Part shown: one piece after another, positions 49,146-60,300 of the stretch
How positions within the stretch are numbered: position 1 is the stretch's first letter
How the letters are laid out: each line of letters starts with the position of its first letter
From: a virus
Length of the DNA: 64,000 bases
Direction: 5' to 3' (one strand)
IMG/VR virus record: IMGVR_UViG_3300022752_000018
Location: 1 to 64,000 of that record
Notes under the pieces: generated by a model
Told to the model about the DNA's origin: nothing
Database searches by the model: none
What the model saw: the letters and a program-made list of their open reading frames with translations, nothing else
Position numbers and translations under genes: made by a program

Positions 49146-50570
49146 CTAAGCCTGGAAGATATCCACTATATTTATCGCAGCGAACCATTTAATGATTTTA
49201 TCGGAGTCACCTATATTAATTTTGTCTGGGCCTTTAACTAATATCCTAATTACTCCATTAGGTGTGCCAGTAGGTGTACCATCAGTAGTACCAACTTCTG
49301 CTTTTACAGACCAACTATAATTTAAAATAGTAGCTGCGTCTAAATATTGTTCTGCTATACCAGTACCACTGCCTGGTCCTGTGGCGGTAAACACAGTGCC
49401 CACCTCAAAATCCATATTTGGATTAGATGCTATAGATTCCCAAACTGTGTCACCTTTTTGTTTGATTCTATATATCCCCCCAACAGTAAATGATCCTGCA
49501 TTGGTTGTTAAAATAGTAATAGATGTGGTTGATGAACCTGAAACTTTTTCAGTTAATGTATTTCCAATTATTGATGTAGTCGATGCATTTGCTCCTCTGG
49601 TTGCTAAAAATTCTAGATTCCAACTTGCGCTTTCATTTCCGCCTATTAATTTTGAATTTATTTCTACCTTTACTTTATAAGAATGATTATTTTCTAATTC
49701 AAACCGATTAGTATCTATTAAGGTATCTGAACCGTCTAAAGTCAGTTCCTTCCAAGTTCCGTTGGTAGTAGTTGCGCTGACTAATAATGTAGTTTTACCA
49801 AATCCAGTATTAAATTCTGATAATCCATCATCACTTAAATGTTGTGTAAACCTACTACTTTGTACTCGTGCGTAACCATCTAATTGTGGTTTTAAGATTA
49901 CATCACCGGTTATAGGATCGCCTTCCTGGTCTTTATTAATAGCTCTTATGGTGTTATTAAGAAGTTGTAAATTACCAAACTTACCATCAGCTTGATCACT
50001 AAGACCAACAAACCCTATATATCTATAACCTCTAACATATATTTTATCACCTGCACTTAGATCATCAGGTATAACATTTGAGTTATCGCCATTGTCTAAA
50101 TAATTGGTAAAATTAAGTACCCCTGACATATAGTCAAAATAGTAAGCACCTTTGTCATTAATACCAGCATCAAATATCTTTTTTGTACCCGCGCTGGCAG
50201 GATTACCTATAAAAACTTCAATTAAATATCCAGGTCCAAATTCAGGACTAATCCAATTTTCGTACTTTACTTCACTCCCTGATATTGTTGCTTTAGCTAC
50301 GTAAGTAGGATATATATTATTTATAGGAGTAGTTGTGGTATCGGGCACTAATTCCATCGTTCTATATTCAACTACACTCTGTACTATATTTGGTGAAGCC
50401 GGGGCCTTTATAATACTATTTGCTTGAGTCCAAATTTTGTCGCCGCGCAATAGGCTAGGACTAGGAATAGTTTCGTTACTAGCACCTTTTAAAGTATTGA
50501 AATCAGTTTTAGATAGACCAAATAATTTCTTGTACAGTAAATCTACTTTTTGTTTATCAACTACGGCCAT
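49146..50570 (-). CDS. Virion structural protein, tail/fibre-associated (474 aa)
   Basis: The N-terminal 190 residues (VDKQKVDLLYKKLFGLSKTDF, then YPTYVAKATI, GPGYLIEVFIGN, YYFDYMSGVLNFTN, IYVRGYRYIG) match a conserved structural-protein pattern of marine T4-like phages. A beta-rich region follows, with a GGIYRIKQKGDTVWESI...GTVFTATGPGSGTG module (about 375-405) that also occurs in the 3,200-residue protein downstream in the map. Exact role unknown. It overlaps the 713-aa gene by one base. Confidence 0.75.
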   Translation of the reverse strand: MAVVDKQKVDLLYKKLFGLSKTDFNTLKGASNETIPSPSLLRGDKIWTQANSIIKAPASPNIVQSVVEYRTMELVPDTTTTPINNIYPTYVAKATISGSEVKYENWISPEFGPGYLIEVFIGNPASAGTKKIFDAGINDKGAYYFDYMSGVLNFTNYLDNGDNSNVIPDDLSAGDKIYVRGYRYIGFVGLSDQADGKFGNLQLLNNTIRAINKDQEGDPITGDVILKPQLDGYARVQSSRFTQHLSDDGLSEFNTGFGKTTLLVSATTTNGTWKELTLDGSDTLIDTNRFELENNHSYKVKVEINSKLIGGNESASWNLEFLATRGANASTTSIIGNTLTEKVSGSSTTSITILTTNAGSFTVGGIYRIKQKGDTVWESIASNPNMDFEVGTVFTATGPGSGTGIAEQYLDAATILNYSWSVKAEVGTTDGTPTGTPNGVIRILVKGPDKINIGDSDKIIKWFAAINIVDIFQA

Positions 50571-52711
50571 TAGTTAGTTGCTCCTGATAAACTTAATGCT
50601 CTAACAATATCACTTGTTGTTAATTTTATTCTTATATACACTTCACTAGTGGCAGTATTACTAGTACTCACTGTTCCAAACGTACATATTCTACTTTGAT
50701 CTACATCTTGACCTAATGTAATTATACCACCTTCACTACATCCATTAGATCTATTTCCGCCTGTTCCTGTACCTGGAACACCGCTACCTCCATACGGTAT
50801 GCTCATGTCTAACCATCCATTGAGACCATTATCGGTAGCTATACCATTTCCTGGAACTGCTACCCAAAGACCATGAATAATTCCGTCAATATTAATTTTG
50901 AACTTACTCACAGAACCTCTAATAAATTTAAAGGTAAAATATTGAGGACCACTCCTTCCGCCAGTATTTAGATTTGGTCCAGGTGGTAAAAAATTTGTAT
51001 AATCTGTAATATCATGCTTTAAAACTGCTTGATTACCTTGTCCTACAACCACAGCATCATAATCTTGTAGCGGACTTGTTTGTGAATTAAAAGCCACTGC
51101 GTTGGCTGAAAAACTTGGGTTATCTCCGCTGCCTGGATTTACTATACGATATCCGTTGGCACTGCCACTACCAAATCCGGCAGCAACTTCTAAATTAGTT
51201 TCATCTATAGTATTTGTATTACTTGTTCCAGTTTTGAATAATACACCGCCACTAGGAGTAAAATTCTGTGTGGTTGTACCATAACTATTATCGGCTGTTA
51301 ATGTGACAGGAGCAGTGCTTCTACCAACACCATTTTTTACAGTAACAGTAGTTGATAAAGATAAACTTGAATTATTTAAATAATTCCTTGGTAACGGTAA
51401 ATCACTAAATGCAGGATTATTAGCTTTAGCTGACGCATAGGTCAATGTCACTGGTGTATTAAAAGCCCCACCACCTGTACCAGTTATAAACTCATTGTAT
51501 GTTGGGTACATATTTTTACTTAATTTTGAAATCTTGAAACTTAGTACAAAAGTAGTAGCACTAGAATAATGTGCGATACCACTACTATAACTTAGTGTAG
51601 GTGTTGATTCTGGTTCAAACAATACATCAGAAAATACAGGAGGTTCAGAAGTACTATTATCATAATACCAATAGGCTACACTTGTTTCACCTACAGTAGC
51701 AGGAACAGTTTCTGGAAAAAGATTATTATGCTTTATTTGAACCTTGTTCCAACCTTCCTGTACATTTCCCTGTCCTCTTGAGTCAAATACTTGCCAAAAC
51801 AGAGGACTGATAGATGGAACTGCTACCAAAGCATAATCTTTATCATCTGTTATAACTAAGTCTCCAACAGTTTCATTGTCCTTACCTAGTAGGTATACTG
51901 GACTTAGGTCGTTTTCACTTTCTTTTAATTCAGGTGTCAATGCTTTACTACCAGCAGCAACACCGTTTTTATAAATTGTAACAGTACCTCTATCTCCTGG
52001 GCCACAATCATTTATAGTACTTGTTTGATAGGATGATGTTCTTAACACTTGATTCACTACTGTACCACCAGCAACACTGTTAGTAATAGCATCACCAGTT
52101 CTATCACTTTGTATAAAGTTACACATTCTATAACTAGAAACACCTAAAATTGTAAAAGGCTGAACATTACCATTTTTTAGTTTAGGAAAATTTGGTGGTG
52201 GTTTTGGTACTAACTTTCCTAAAATAACATTCATTTGTGCTATTCCTCTACTTATTGGTGTGGCAGTAGTCATTGCCACTGCTCTAGTAGCTAATTCACC
52301 CTCATCTGGCTGGCCTATTTTCACACCCATGGCAGAATTAAATTTAACCAATCCTGTGGTTGTTAGGTCTCCCACAGTGGTTAGATTAATATCCTCATTT
52401 GCAAATCTTGCGTTTAACCCGCTGTCTGTTACTTCTAAACGATCTGTATGAAAGGCATCTGCCTGCATTTGTCCTGTAGTCTGAAAATCTCCATTTTGAT
52501 CAATCTGTACAGTGTCACTCCAATAGCGTTTGCCATTCTTATCTGTTAATAATATGCGTTTAACATCAGCACTATCCGTAGTTTCAGGAACGCCTAAATC
52601 TGGTTCGGCTTCACTCAGTTTTAGAAAATCATACCTTTGCTCGCTGACATTTGCGGGCTTGACCTTTTTAACACGGCCGCTAAAAAGTTCAACTCTTTGT
52701 TGTGCTGCCAT
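50570..52711 (-). CDS. Virion/tail fibre protein with shared MAAQ-type N-terminus (713 aa)
   Basis: Residues 1-45 (MAAQQRVELFSGRVKKVKP, then FLKLSEAEPDLGVP) closely match the start of the 336-aa gene at 52858, suggesting a common docking domain. Residues 60-130 contain fibre-type repeats (GDFQTTGQMQADAFHTDRLEV). The rest (about 150-713) is beta-rich and Ser/Thr/Asn/Gly-rich, typical of a receptor-contacting fibre or baseplate-attached spike. SD: GGAAAGGGGG lies about 8-15 bases upstream of the ATG. A strong hairpin terminator lies upstream, so the gene starts its own transcription unit. Confidence 0.75.
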   Translation of the reverse strand: MAAQQRVELFSGRVKKVKPANVSEQRYDFLKLSEAEPDLGVPETTDSADVKRILLTDKNGKRYWSDTVQIDQNGDFQTTGQMQADAFHTDRLEVTDSGLNARFANEDINLTTVGDLTTTGLVKFNSAMGVKIGQPDEGELATRAVAMTTATPISRGIAQMNVILGKLVPKPPPNFPKLKNGNVQPFTILGVSSYRMCNFIQSDRTGDAITNSVAGGTVVNQVLRTSSYQTSTINDCGPGDRGTVTIYKNGVAAGSKALTPELKESENDLSPVYLLGKDNETVGDLVITDDKDYALVAVPSISPLFWQVFDSRGQGNVQEGWNKVQIKHNNLFPETVPATVGETSVAYWYYDNSTSEPPVFSDVLFEPESTPTLSYSSGIAHYSSATTFVLSFKISKLSKNMYPTYNEFITGTGGGAFNTPVTLTYASAKANNPAFSDLPLPRNYLNNSSLSLSTTVTVKNGVGRSTAPVTLTADNSYGTTTQNFTPSGGVLFKTGTSNTNTIDETNLEVAAGFGSGSANGYRIVNPGSGDNPSFSANAVAFNSQTSPLQDYDAVVVGQGNQAVLKHDITDYTNFLPPGPNLNTGGRSGPQYFTFKFIRGSVSKFKINIDGIIHGLWVAVPGNGIATDNGLNGWLDMSIPYGGSGVPGTGTGGNRSNGCSEGGIITLGQDVDQSRICTFGTVSTSNTATSEVYIRIKLTTSDIVRALSLSGATN

Positions 52712-52745
52712 TTAAGATCTAGCCCCCTTTCCTGTCGCTACATAT

Positions 52746-52774
52746 AAAAACGGGCCTTGTACAGACCCGTTTTT
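52746..52774. terminator. Bidirectional intrinsic terminator
   Basis: AAAAACGGG (52746-52754) and CCCGTTTTT (52766-52774) form a 9-bp stem with an 11-base loop, flanked by T-runs on both strands. It lies between the 336-aa and 713-aa genes. Confidence 0.88.
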
Positions 52775-52825
52775 GCTCAAGATAATAGATAATAATTCAT
52801 TGCGGATCATTCTAACTCTTTGTTC

Positions 52826-52843
52826 AAAAAGTCTTTACAGACT
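52826..52843 (-). terminator. Short hairpin followed by T-run after the 336-aa gene
   Basis: On the minus strand AGTCT-GTAA-AGACT followed by TTTT. A 5-bp stem with a GTAA (GNRA) tetraloop. It lies directly downstream of a TATAAATA motif, and the stronger terminator follows about 55 bases later. Confidence 0.55.
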
Positions 52844-52850
52844 ATTTATA
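52843..52850 (-). promoter_or_regulatory. T4-type late promoter motif TATAAATA
   Basis: An exact TATAAATA on the minus strand, 8 bases after the 336-aa stop. As at 8007, it sits immediately before a hairpin. It would drive the 713-aa gene if RNA polymerase passes the two hairpins. Confidence 0.5.
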
Positions 52851-52857
52851 ATTTTGG

Positions 52858-53868
52858 TTAAAACCTACCGCAATCTATTATATTACTAAAATAAGGTCTA
52901 CCCCCTAAATCGCTCTGTAATAAACTACCATTAGCCAATGCTGGATTGGTTACGCCTACTGGGTCGTCACCGTTACCAAATAATATACCACCTTCTTGTA
53001 GTTCTACTCGGCCAGTTCCACCATACCCAACATCAATAACATCAGCACGCCATGTACCTTGTGTAATAGCACTTTCAATAATCACTGTACCACTACCACC
53101 TGGAGCTATACGTAAATTAACATCTGTTGGTGTAAAAATATTCTGTGTGCTCAAGTTTGGAACTTCAAAAGCACCCTCACTTGTACCACTATCACCAATG
53201 AAGATTTCATTTTCGTTACGACCACTTGGGATAAATGTAAAAGTACGTGTGCTAGCCTTGAATCCAAAGAAACCTAATTTAGCTGCACCTCGTCCTTCAT
53301 CAGCCAATGGATCCCACCAACGGAATTCAATACCACGATCTGTTTGGCCATTCAGTTCACTAACAAGATCTTCATTATCACCACCAATAGTAATAATTGG
53401 ATCATCAATTGTGGTTTGTACTGTATTAACTTCTACAGTTGTACCATTGACAAACAAGTTACTATTAATAATCATGTTATCATTAGCGTCAAGAGCAATC
53501 TTATTACTCCATGTTCTATTACCCCATTTGTCAGATACTAGCATAGCTCTTAAAGTACTGTCAGCTGGTGCTTGACTAACATCAACACCGTTTACTTTAA
53601 TAGTTGGATAAAGTACATTTTCGATGCCGACTTGTATAGCTGGGTCTGCATCAGTAGCTATATTTGTTTCAGGGTTGACACTACGCCATGGTACAAATAA
53701 GTTTGGTTCTGCTTCACTTAATTTTAAGTAACCATTTTCCTGTTTCTGTCCTGGTGTTCGTACCTCATACCTACTCTTACCAGTACCATAACCTTTGGTC
53801 ATGATATCGCGAGCTGCGACTTTCTTTACACGACCACTAAATAATTCAACTTTTGGTTGAGCTGCCAT
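52858..53868 (-). CDS. Tail-fibre-like structural protein with shared MAAQ-type N-terminus (336 aa)
   Basis: Begins MAAQPKVELFSGRVKKV and, after a short insertion, has NGYLKLSEAEPNLFVPW, the same docking block as the 713-aa protein. The middle contains a fibre motif (LFVNGTTVEVNTVQTTIDDPIITIGGD) common in marine T4-like short fibres, then FRWWDPLADEGRGAAKLGFFGF and a GGILFGNGDDPVGV ending. Probably a baseplate-attached fibre or its adaptor. No catalytic residues seen. Confidence 0.78.
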   Translation of the reverse strand: MAAQPKVELFSGRVKKVAARDIMTKGYGTGKSRYEVRTPGQKQENGYLKLSEAEPNLFVPWRSVNPETNIATDADPAIQVGIENVLYPTIKVNGVDVSQAPADSTLRAMLVSDKWGNRTWSNKIALDANDNMIINSNLFVNGTTVEVNTVQTTIDDPIITIGGDNEDLVSELNGQTDRGIEFRWWDPLADEGRGAAKLGFFGFKASTRTFTFIPSGRNENEIFIGDSGTSEGAFEVPNLSTQNIFTPTDVNLRIAPGGSGTVIIESAITQGTWRADVIDVGYGGTGRVELQEGGILFGNGDDPVGVTNPALANGSLLQSDLGGRPYFSNIIDCGRF

Positions 53869-53906
53869 TTTTATCTATCCTTATCTTGATATTACTAATA
53901 CTAATA

Positions 53907-54245
53907 TTAATCGTTAGCTGATTCTAGAATACTTAGTGTAACTTTTAATTGTCCATTTTGACTAGCTTGAACACGTAGACTATCACCAGATTCTAAAACT
54001 AACTTTCCTGCAACGAAACTAATAGCATCGCTGTTAGGAATTTCAAAATCATTAACTAATTCACTTGATACAACACCGCGTACATGCCATGCTGTGAAAG
54101 CTGCACTGGTTGAATCAGTAATATTTGTGACCTGCGTACCAAGAATAATACCTGTTACACCTGCTGGTGTTGTGTAGATATTTGTTGGGCTTGCTGTTAC
54201 GCTTGCTGTCACTGTTTTAAACGCATTTAAGGGTACTGTTGCCAT
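53907..54245 (-). CDS. Small conserved structural protein (112 aa)
   Basis: A compact beta-rich protein (LNAFKTVTASVTASPTNIYTTP, then VTGIILGTQVTNI, HVRGVVS and SFVAGKLVLESGDSLRVQASQNGQLKVTLSILESA). The FVAGKLVLESGDSLRV...LSILE ending recurs in marine T4-like phages, probably as a small virion or fibre-assembly protein. An AAAGGA ribosome site precedes the ATG. Located between the giant Cys-Arg-Asp repeat gene and the 336-aa fibre gene. Confidence 0.72.
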   Translation of the reverse strand: MATVPLNAFKTVTASVTASPTNIYTTPAGVTGIILGTQVTNITDSTSAAFTAWHVRGVVSSELVNDFEIPNSDAISFVAGKLVLESGDSLRVQASQNGQLKVTLSILESAND

Positions 54246-54268
54246 GTTTTAATCCTTTTTATTAATAT

Positions 54269-54300
54269 GTTACTTACCTGCCTCCTGACAAGTAAGTAAC
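54269..54300 (-). other. Hairpin with an SD-like loop between two structural genes
   Basis: GTTACTTAC (54269-54277) pairs with GTAAGTAAC (54292-54300), a perfect 9-bp stem. On the minus strand the 14-base loop contains AGGAGG. No T-run follows, so it is not a classical terminator. It lies in the 66-base gap after the giant repeat gene. Confidence 0.65.
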
Positions 54301-54311
54301 CCTTCTTACCA

Positions 54312-57300
54312 TTAACTCTGTAACGCTAGAATGTATGGTGTTACAACACCTAACAAGCTCTTGTTAAATGCTCTACCTATAATACTACCTGAGTCACGCT
54401 TGATTGTTAAGTCTGGACCAATTCTAAAGTCACCCTTTTCATCTGTACTGGTGAAGTTAATAAATCCGCCCTTGTCACTAACCAATTGATTCTCTGGTTT
54501 TGGTACACCGCCATTGTATGGTAGCGCACTATCTACGTCAATACCAGTTCCAACCCACTCTAGAGTGTGGCCAGTTGTAGTAATTGTACTAACTTGGTGG
54601 AATGTAGCATATGTGTTATCATCGACACTACCATTAAATGTAGCATCAAGTTGTAGTACACTAATATATCCATTAGTCAAGATATCAGTAAATGCATCCA
54701 TTAATGTAGTAATATTAGTTACTTCACCATCTGTTGCTTTTGGATTACTCTTATCCTGATCCACATAGTTTTGAGCAGTAACAATTGCATCATTTAATAC
54801 TACCTTTCTTGCTAGAGCATCTAGGTACACGAAACATGCTACTGTAGCACTCTTACTATCTGCTGGTATCTGGAAACGACCACCACTGTAATACTGTTCA
54901 GCAGCAAACTTAGTTCTACTATTACCACCATAGATCAAGTCGTATGCTAGGGCATCAATAGTTAATCCTACATCACGCTTACATGTGTCTTGTAAGTAAC
55001 CAAATCCAGCGTAAGTTTCGTTGATAAATGTGATTGTATTTTCGGCGATAGTTGGAATACTATCACGTACAATCGCACGTACAATTAAATTGTCTGGCTT
55101 GAAGTTATCAACATCAGCGAACACTGGGTCAACTAGTGCTGGAGCTGCTGTTGCACCGCCTCTGATAACATCGAGCGTAATTTGTACTAGATCACTTACA
55201 CCAGTCAATGAGCTTGGATCTGTTCTTGTCTGTAGTGTACTATTACCTGTAGTTGCTGTTAGTGATGTACCATCTACAATATCATCAATGATATTCTTAA
55301 GATGAGTAAATCCACCAACTGTTGGTCCTTTTGTAGCTAGAGGTATCATTAATCCACCTTTGTAAGCATACTCAAGAGCTGCTGTTCTAGACTCTTTGTT
55401 ACCACCATACAGTGCATCAAATGCTAGAGCCTCAACAATAAACTCAACATCTCTTCCACACTTGGCTTCATTGTACACGAAGAACTGTACTGAACTACCA
55501 GTAGCCTGTGTAGCATCACCTAATGTGTTCACGAATGCTCGTTTAATATCAAAACTTACATTAGCCTTCATACTACTTGCACTAGCAGTTACTCCGTTGG
55601 CTTGCGATACTGAAGTCTTCAATCCATTAATTGTAGCATTCACCGTTACATTTGAAGCTGTTCTTTGAACATTTGCTACTGTATTAGCACTAGCCAAAGT
55701 ACTATCTGGGTTGTTAACTACTAATACTAGGCTGTCGACAGCAGCTTCTGCGGCTGAGGCCTTACTAGCAGCACCAGTTGTATGTGTTCCTTTAGAAACA
55801 ACATCCTGTAATGGTGTGTAAGCACTATTGTTTAGTATGATTCCCACTAGGTCTGCTAGGAATTGATAAGCAGCAATAGTTGCAACTTTCTCATCCTCAC
55901 CACCAGTGATATCAATATCATCAATATTGTTTGGATGTGAACCAAGTGTTAATTGATTACCTTCCCAATATGATAATGCGGCTTCAATAGTTTCAGCGTT
56001 TACACCATAGGCCATATCATAACGCAGTGCGTCAATGATGTACTGAACATCTCTTTCACACTTGATCTTGTTATAATCTAGTTCTGGATAGTTTCTATCT
56101 AGATATGCACGTACTTCAGCCTTAATAAAGTTACTATAACTTACTAGTGTATTATCTACAGCTCTTGGATTAGTTGCAGCAGTTGTTGTTATAACAAGTG
56201 CTGGTGTTGCTATTACTCCACGATCAACAATATCAATAATTGTATCCATCAACGCACGAGCATCTGTCTTTACTGATCCAGTTGTTGACTGACTTACAAG
56301 TCTCTTGATCAAGTACAATGAACCAATTGTTGCTTGCTTTTGCTCAGATGTAACAACCTTACTATAACTTCTTAAGTATGCTTGTGCTGCTTTAATACTC
56401 TTATAGTTACTTGCTGCTGGAATATCTGCTGCTAGGGCATCAAGAATTAGATCAACATCACGCTCACACTTGGTTACTGTTGTACCAGTATAATCTAGAT
56501 ATTCTCTACTATTGATATACTCAAAAATCTTAAATTGAGTAGCCTCTTTACTAGCAACTAATGTTGTAAATGCACTAACTAAATTAGTAGCACCACCTGC
56601 TGTACTTGGGGCTCCTATTACTAAAGCTTTTGCCTGTGCTGCATTTGTTGCATCAGTATCAGTATCTAGTACACCGGTAATAATAGCAATTAATGTATCA
56701 ACATAACCATCAGCTGTAGCATCAACATTAACTAGAGCCTTAATATTAGTAGCTAGAGATTCAAAAGCAGCCTTTGTGGGAGCTTTTTCACCACTACCTA
56801 AATTAACAGTGGCAGTTCCTTCATAGTATGACTTAGCTGCCACTGTTACGCCCCAGTTACCACCATATAATACATCGTGAGCCAATGCGTCAACTACATA
56901 GTTCAAGTCTCTTGTACATTTATTTGTCTGAGCACCTGCTGTTAAGCTTAGTCCGCTTATTACACCAGATACTAGAGTAGACTTGTTAGTTACAATAGCT
57001 GCACTAGCATTCTTACGTGATGCAGCACCTGAAGCTGTTGTAGTATCAGTTGGGTATAACAATGTTACATTAGCATCAGTTTCGTCATTGATAATATCAA
57101 TGACTACGCTTAACTTAGCACGTACGGCACTTATTGCATCGGAATTAGTACTTACTACAGAACTTACAATGCTCTTAGCTTGAGTTAAACCAGCAAGTAT
57201 AGCCCATTTCTGTGCTGATGCTAGTGCTCCGCTTGCTGAAGCACGTAGATATGAACGACCTGCTTGTACACTTAGGAAGTTACTGCCTGTTACCATATCA

Positions 57301-60300
57301 GTAAACACCGCATCTAAAATCAATCCAATGTCACGTTCGCACTTTTGTACTTCATAAACAAAGTATGAACGATTGTTTACCCAACGAATTGTCTTGGCCT
57401 TAGCATTAGCAACATTGCTAATTAGAATGTTTCTAGCTGCTTCTAATGCATTTCTACTGCCTAATAATTCTGGATACTCTACTGCTGGTACTGTGTATGT
57501 AGCACTAAAAACAACTCCAGTTATAATTGCAATTAGAGCAGTTACTCTTGCGTCTAAATCTGCAGGAGCACTACTATTATTAATAATGTAATCTCTTACG
57601 CCATTAAATGCTGCAATAGTAGCAGCTTCTTCACCAGCATTGGTTAACTGAATAGTTCCAGTACCATTTCTGTAAGCCTTAGCAGCAATAATACTAGCCC
57701 AATTTCCACCGTATGTGATGTCATGAGTTAATGCTTCTAATACATATCCAATATCTCTATTACATTTTGCTGCGTTTCCACCACCACTATTATTACTGGC
57801 TGTAATACCAGCTGCTTTAGCATTAGCAATATTGTTAGCATTGAGTAACCATCCATTTAGAGCTACTTGATCTGCTGTTGTAGTTACATTAGCAGTTGGA
57901 ACAACTACCGCTGGTAAGCCTGTGACGCTTTCTGCATTTATTGTATCAATGATAATATTCATACTGGCCTTAATACTAGCTACAGCATCAGCATTACCTC
58001 CTACATAATTAATTAACAAGTTCTTTAAGTACTTGAACGCTAATAAAGTAATATGCTTTTGTTGATCAGTTAATACATTACTTGCATATTGACGTAGATA
58101 TGAACGAGCAGCAGTTACAGTATGGTAGTTACTACCTGTTACCATATCGTAGGCTACAGCATATGTTAAGAACTCTACATCACGAGCACACAATGCCTCA
58201 TCATAATTAATCTTAGTATATGTCTTATTAATATAAGCAATAACTTCGTTCTTAATGAAAGTCTTGTTGGCTAGTAAGATTGCGTTTGCTTTCTCACGCT
58301 CAGCATTACTTACACCACTATAAGTAATTGTTGGAGTAGCTTGATTTCCAAGACCAGTTTCAATAATTTGAAGTATAATATCCATATTATCGGTAATACG
58401 CTCTTTACTAATAGCATTTGACGCTGCAATACCCATCAATACTTGTTTTAAGTATGTAAATGCTGCTATAGTAGCCTGCTTCTGATTTAGACTTGCTAGG
58501 GCATCTGCTGCTAGATTTAGATCTACACCTTGAGTAACTGATCTATAATAGCTACGTCCTGCTGTAATACTACGGAAATTGCTGTTGAACAACATATCCC
58601 AACGTACTGCATCAATCAATAGTCCAACATCACGAGCACATTTTGTCTTATTATAGACTAGTGCTGGGAAATTAGTATCTACATAATTAGTTACCTGTGT
58701 CTTGATTGCATCTGTTTGACTTCTAATTGCTACTGAGACTTCCTGAATAGCTACTTCAGACCAACTTGCATCTGCGTATACCTCTGTATCTAATGAATCA
58801 TCGTCAATTAGAGCATTAACATTATTAATCAATGCATCAATCATTGGGTCAACCATATACTGATCTACATCACTATAAGTTTTGATTCTAGTACCTAATG
58901 CTGTAAATGCTGCTTGAGTCTTATCAACGTGGTCTGCACTTGTACTTCCTGAACCTGCAACTCCCTCAAGTACAACACCATCATAATAACTACGACCTGC
59001 AACACATGTTTCCATGTTTCCGCCATAGGTTAAATCATATTTGATAGCATCAATTAAATAACCTAGGTCACGTAAACATGTAGTCTTACTATAATTATTA
59101 CCAAAGGTATTTGTTACATTAGTATCTAACCAACTACCCATGTATGTTAGTAAATTGGCTCTATTTGCTTCAATGGCATCAACTGCTTTTCTAATTACTG
59201 TATTATTGGCATTACGAGTTGTCTCACCAAATTCTAATACATCAATTACAACATTCATTGCACCTTTGACTCTTAGGGCAGCAGTGACATTATTGCCTGT
59301 AATTTCAACTAATAGACCTTTTAAGAATCTAAATGCTGCTAGTGTGGCTGCTTTCTGAGTAGTTGTAACTACACCAGCACTGGTCATATTTCTATAATAT
59401 GCCTTACCAGCTGTCCAACTACGGAAGTTTGTGCCAAACATCATATCATAACGTACTGCTTCTGTAACTAACTTCACATCACGTTGACATGTCTCTGCTG
59501 TATATGAGAAACCTGGGAACTGTGCGTTCACATAGTCAGTAACTTGTAGGGCTAAACTATTCTTACGATCAAGCATTGTACTTGCAATTAGTGCTAGATT
59601 ATTATCCACCCAACTTGTACTTGGACGTACTTCATCTATTTCTGTTAGATAATCTGGCAATGCTGTTCCTCCGCTTGTACCTGAATAAGGAGTTGAATTT
59701 TTAACAAATGTTTGACCAACTGCTGGAGAAGCACTTGCGCCCATATCAGTCCAATTTACACTTGTACCTAATTCAATAATTACATATTTTTGACCTGGAA
59801 CTAAAGCGCTAGCATTCACTAAGGTTAGAGCAGAAACAATTGTTTTGACTAGATCACTTGCTTTTTTAGCTGCATCTGTGCTTCCTGGAGCATTTGCTCT
59901 AATTTGTGATGGGCCTGCAAAAGCAGCAGTGCCTGCACTAATAGTAGTATGTGCTGTATTTTTCGCTACATTCTCGACAACTGTTGCTAAACGTGCAAAA
60001 GCATTTTTAGTAGCAGTAATATGGGCTGCATTTGGAGGTGAAGCACCTAAAACTGTACCTGAGTAATAAGCCTTAGCAGCTAATACAGTTTCCAAATTAC
60101 CACCATAAGTTAAGTCATAACGTACTGCGTCTAAAATTAATCCTACATCACGTAAGCACTCATCTGTAGTAAAGCCACCGCCGAAACTTGTAAGATTTAC
60201 TAATCCTGCACCACCATTCCCACCTGCGCCACCTGTGCTTAGTAGATATGATCTCATATCTTCTAGAATAAAGTGTCTATTCTCCTCGATACGATCACGA

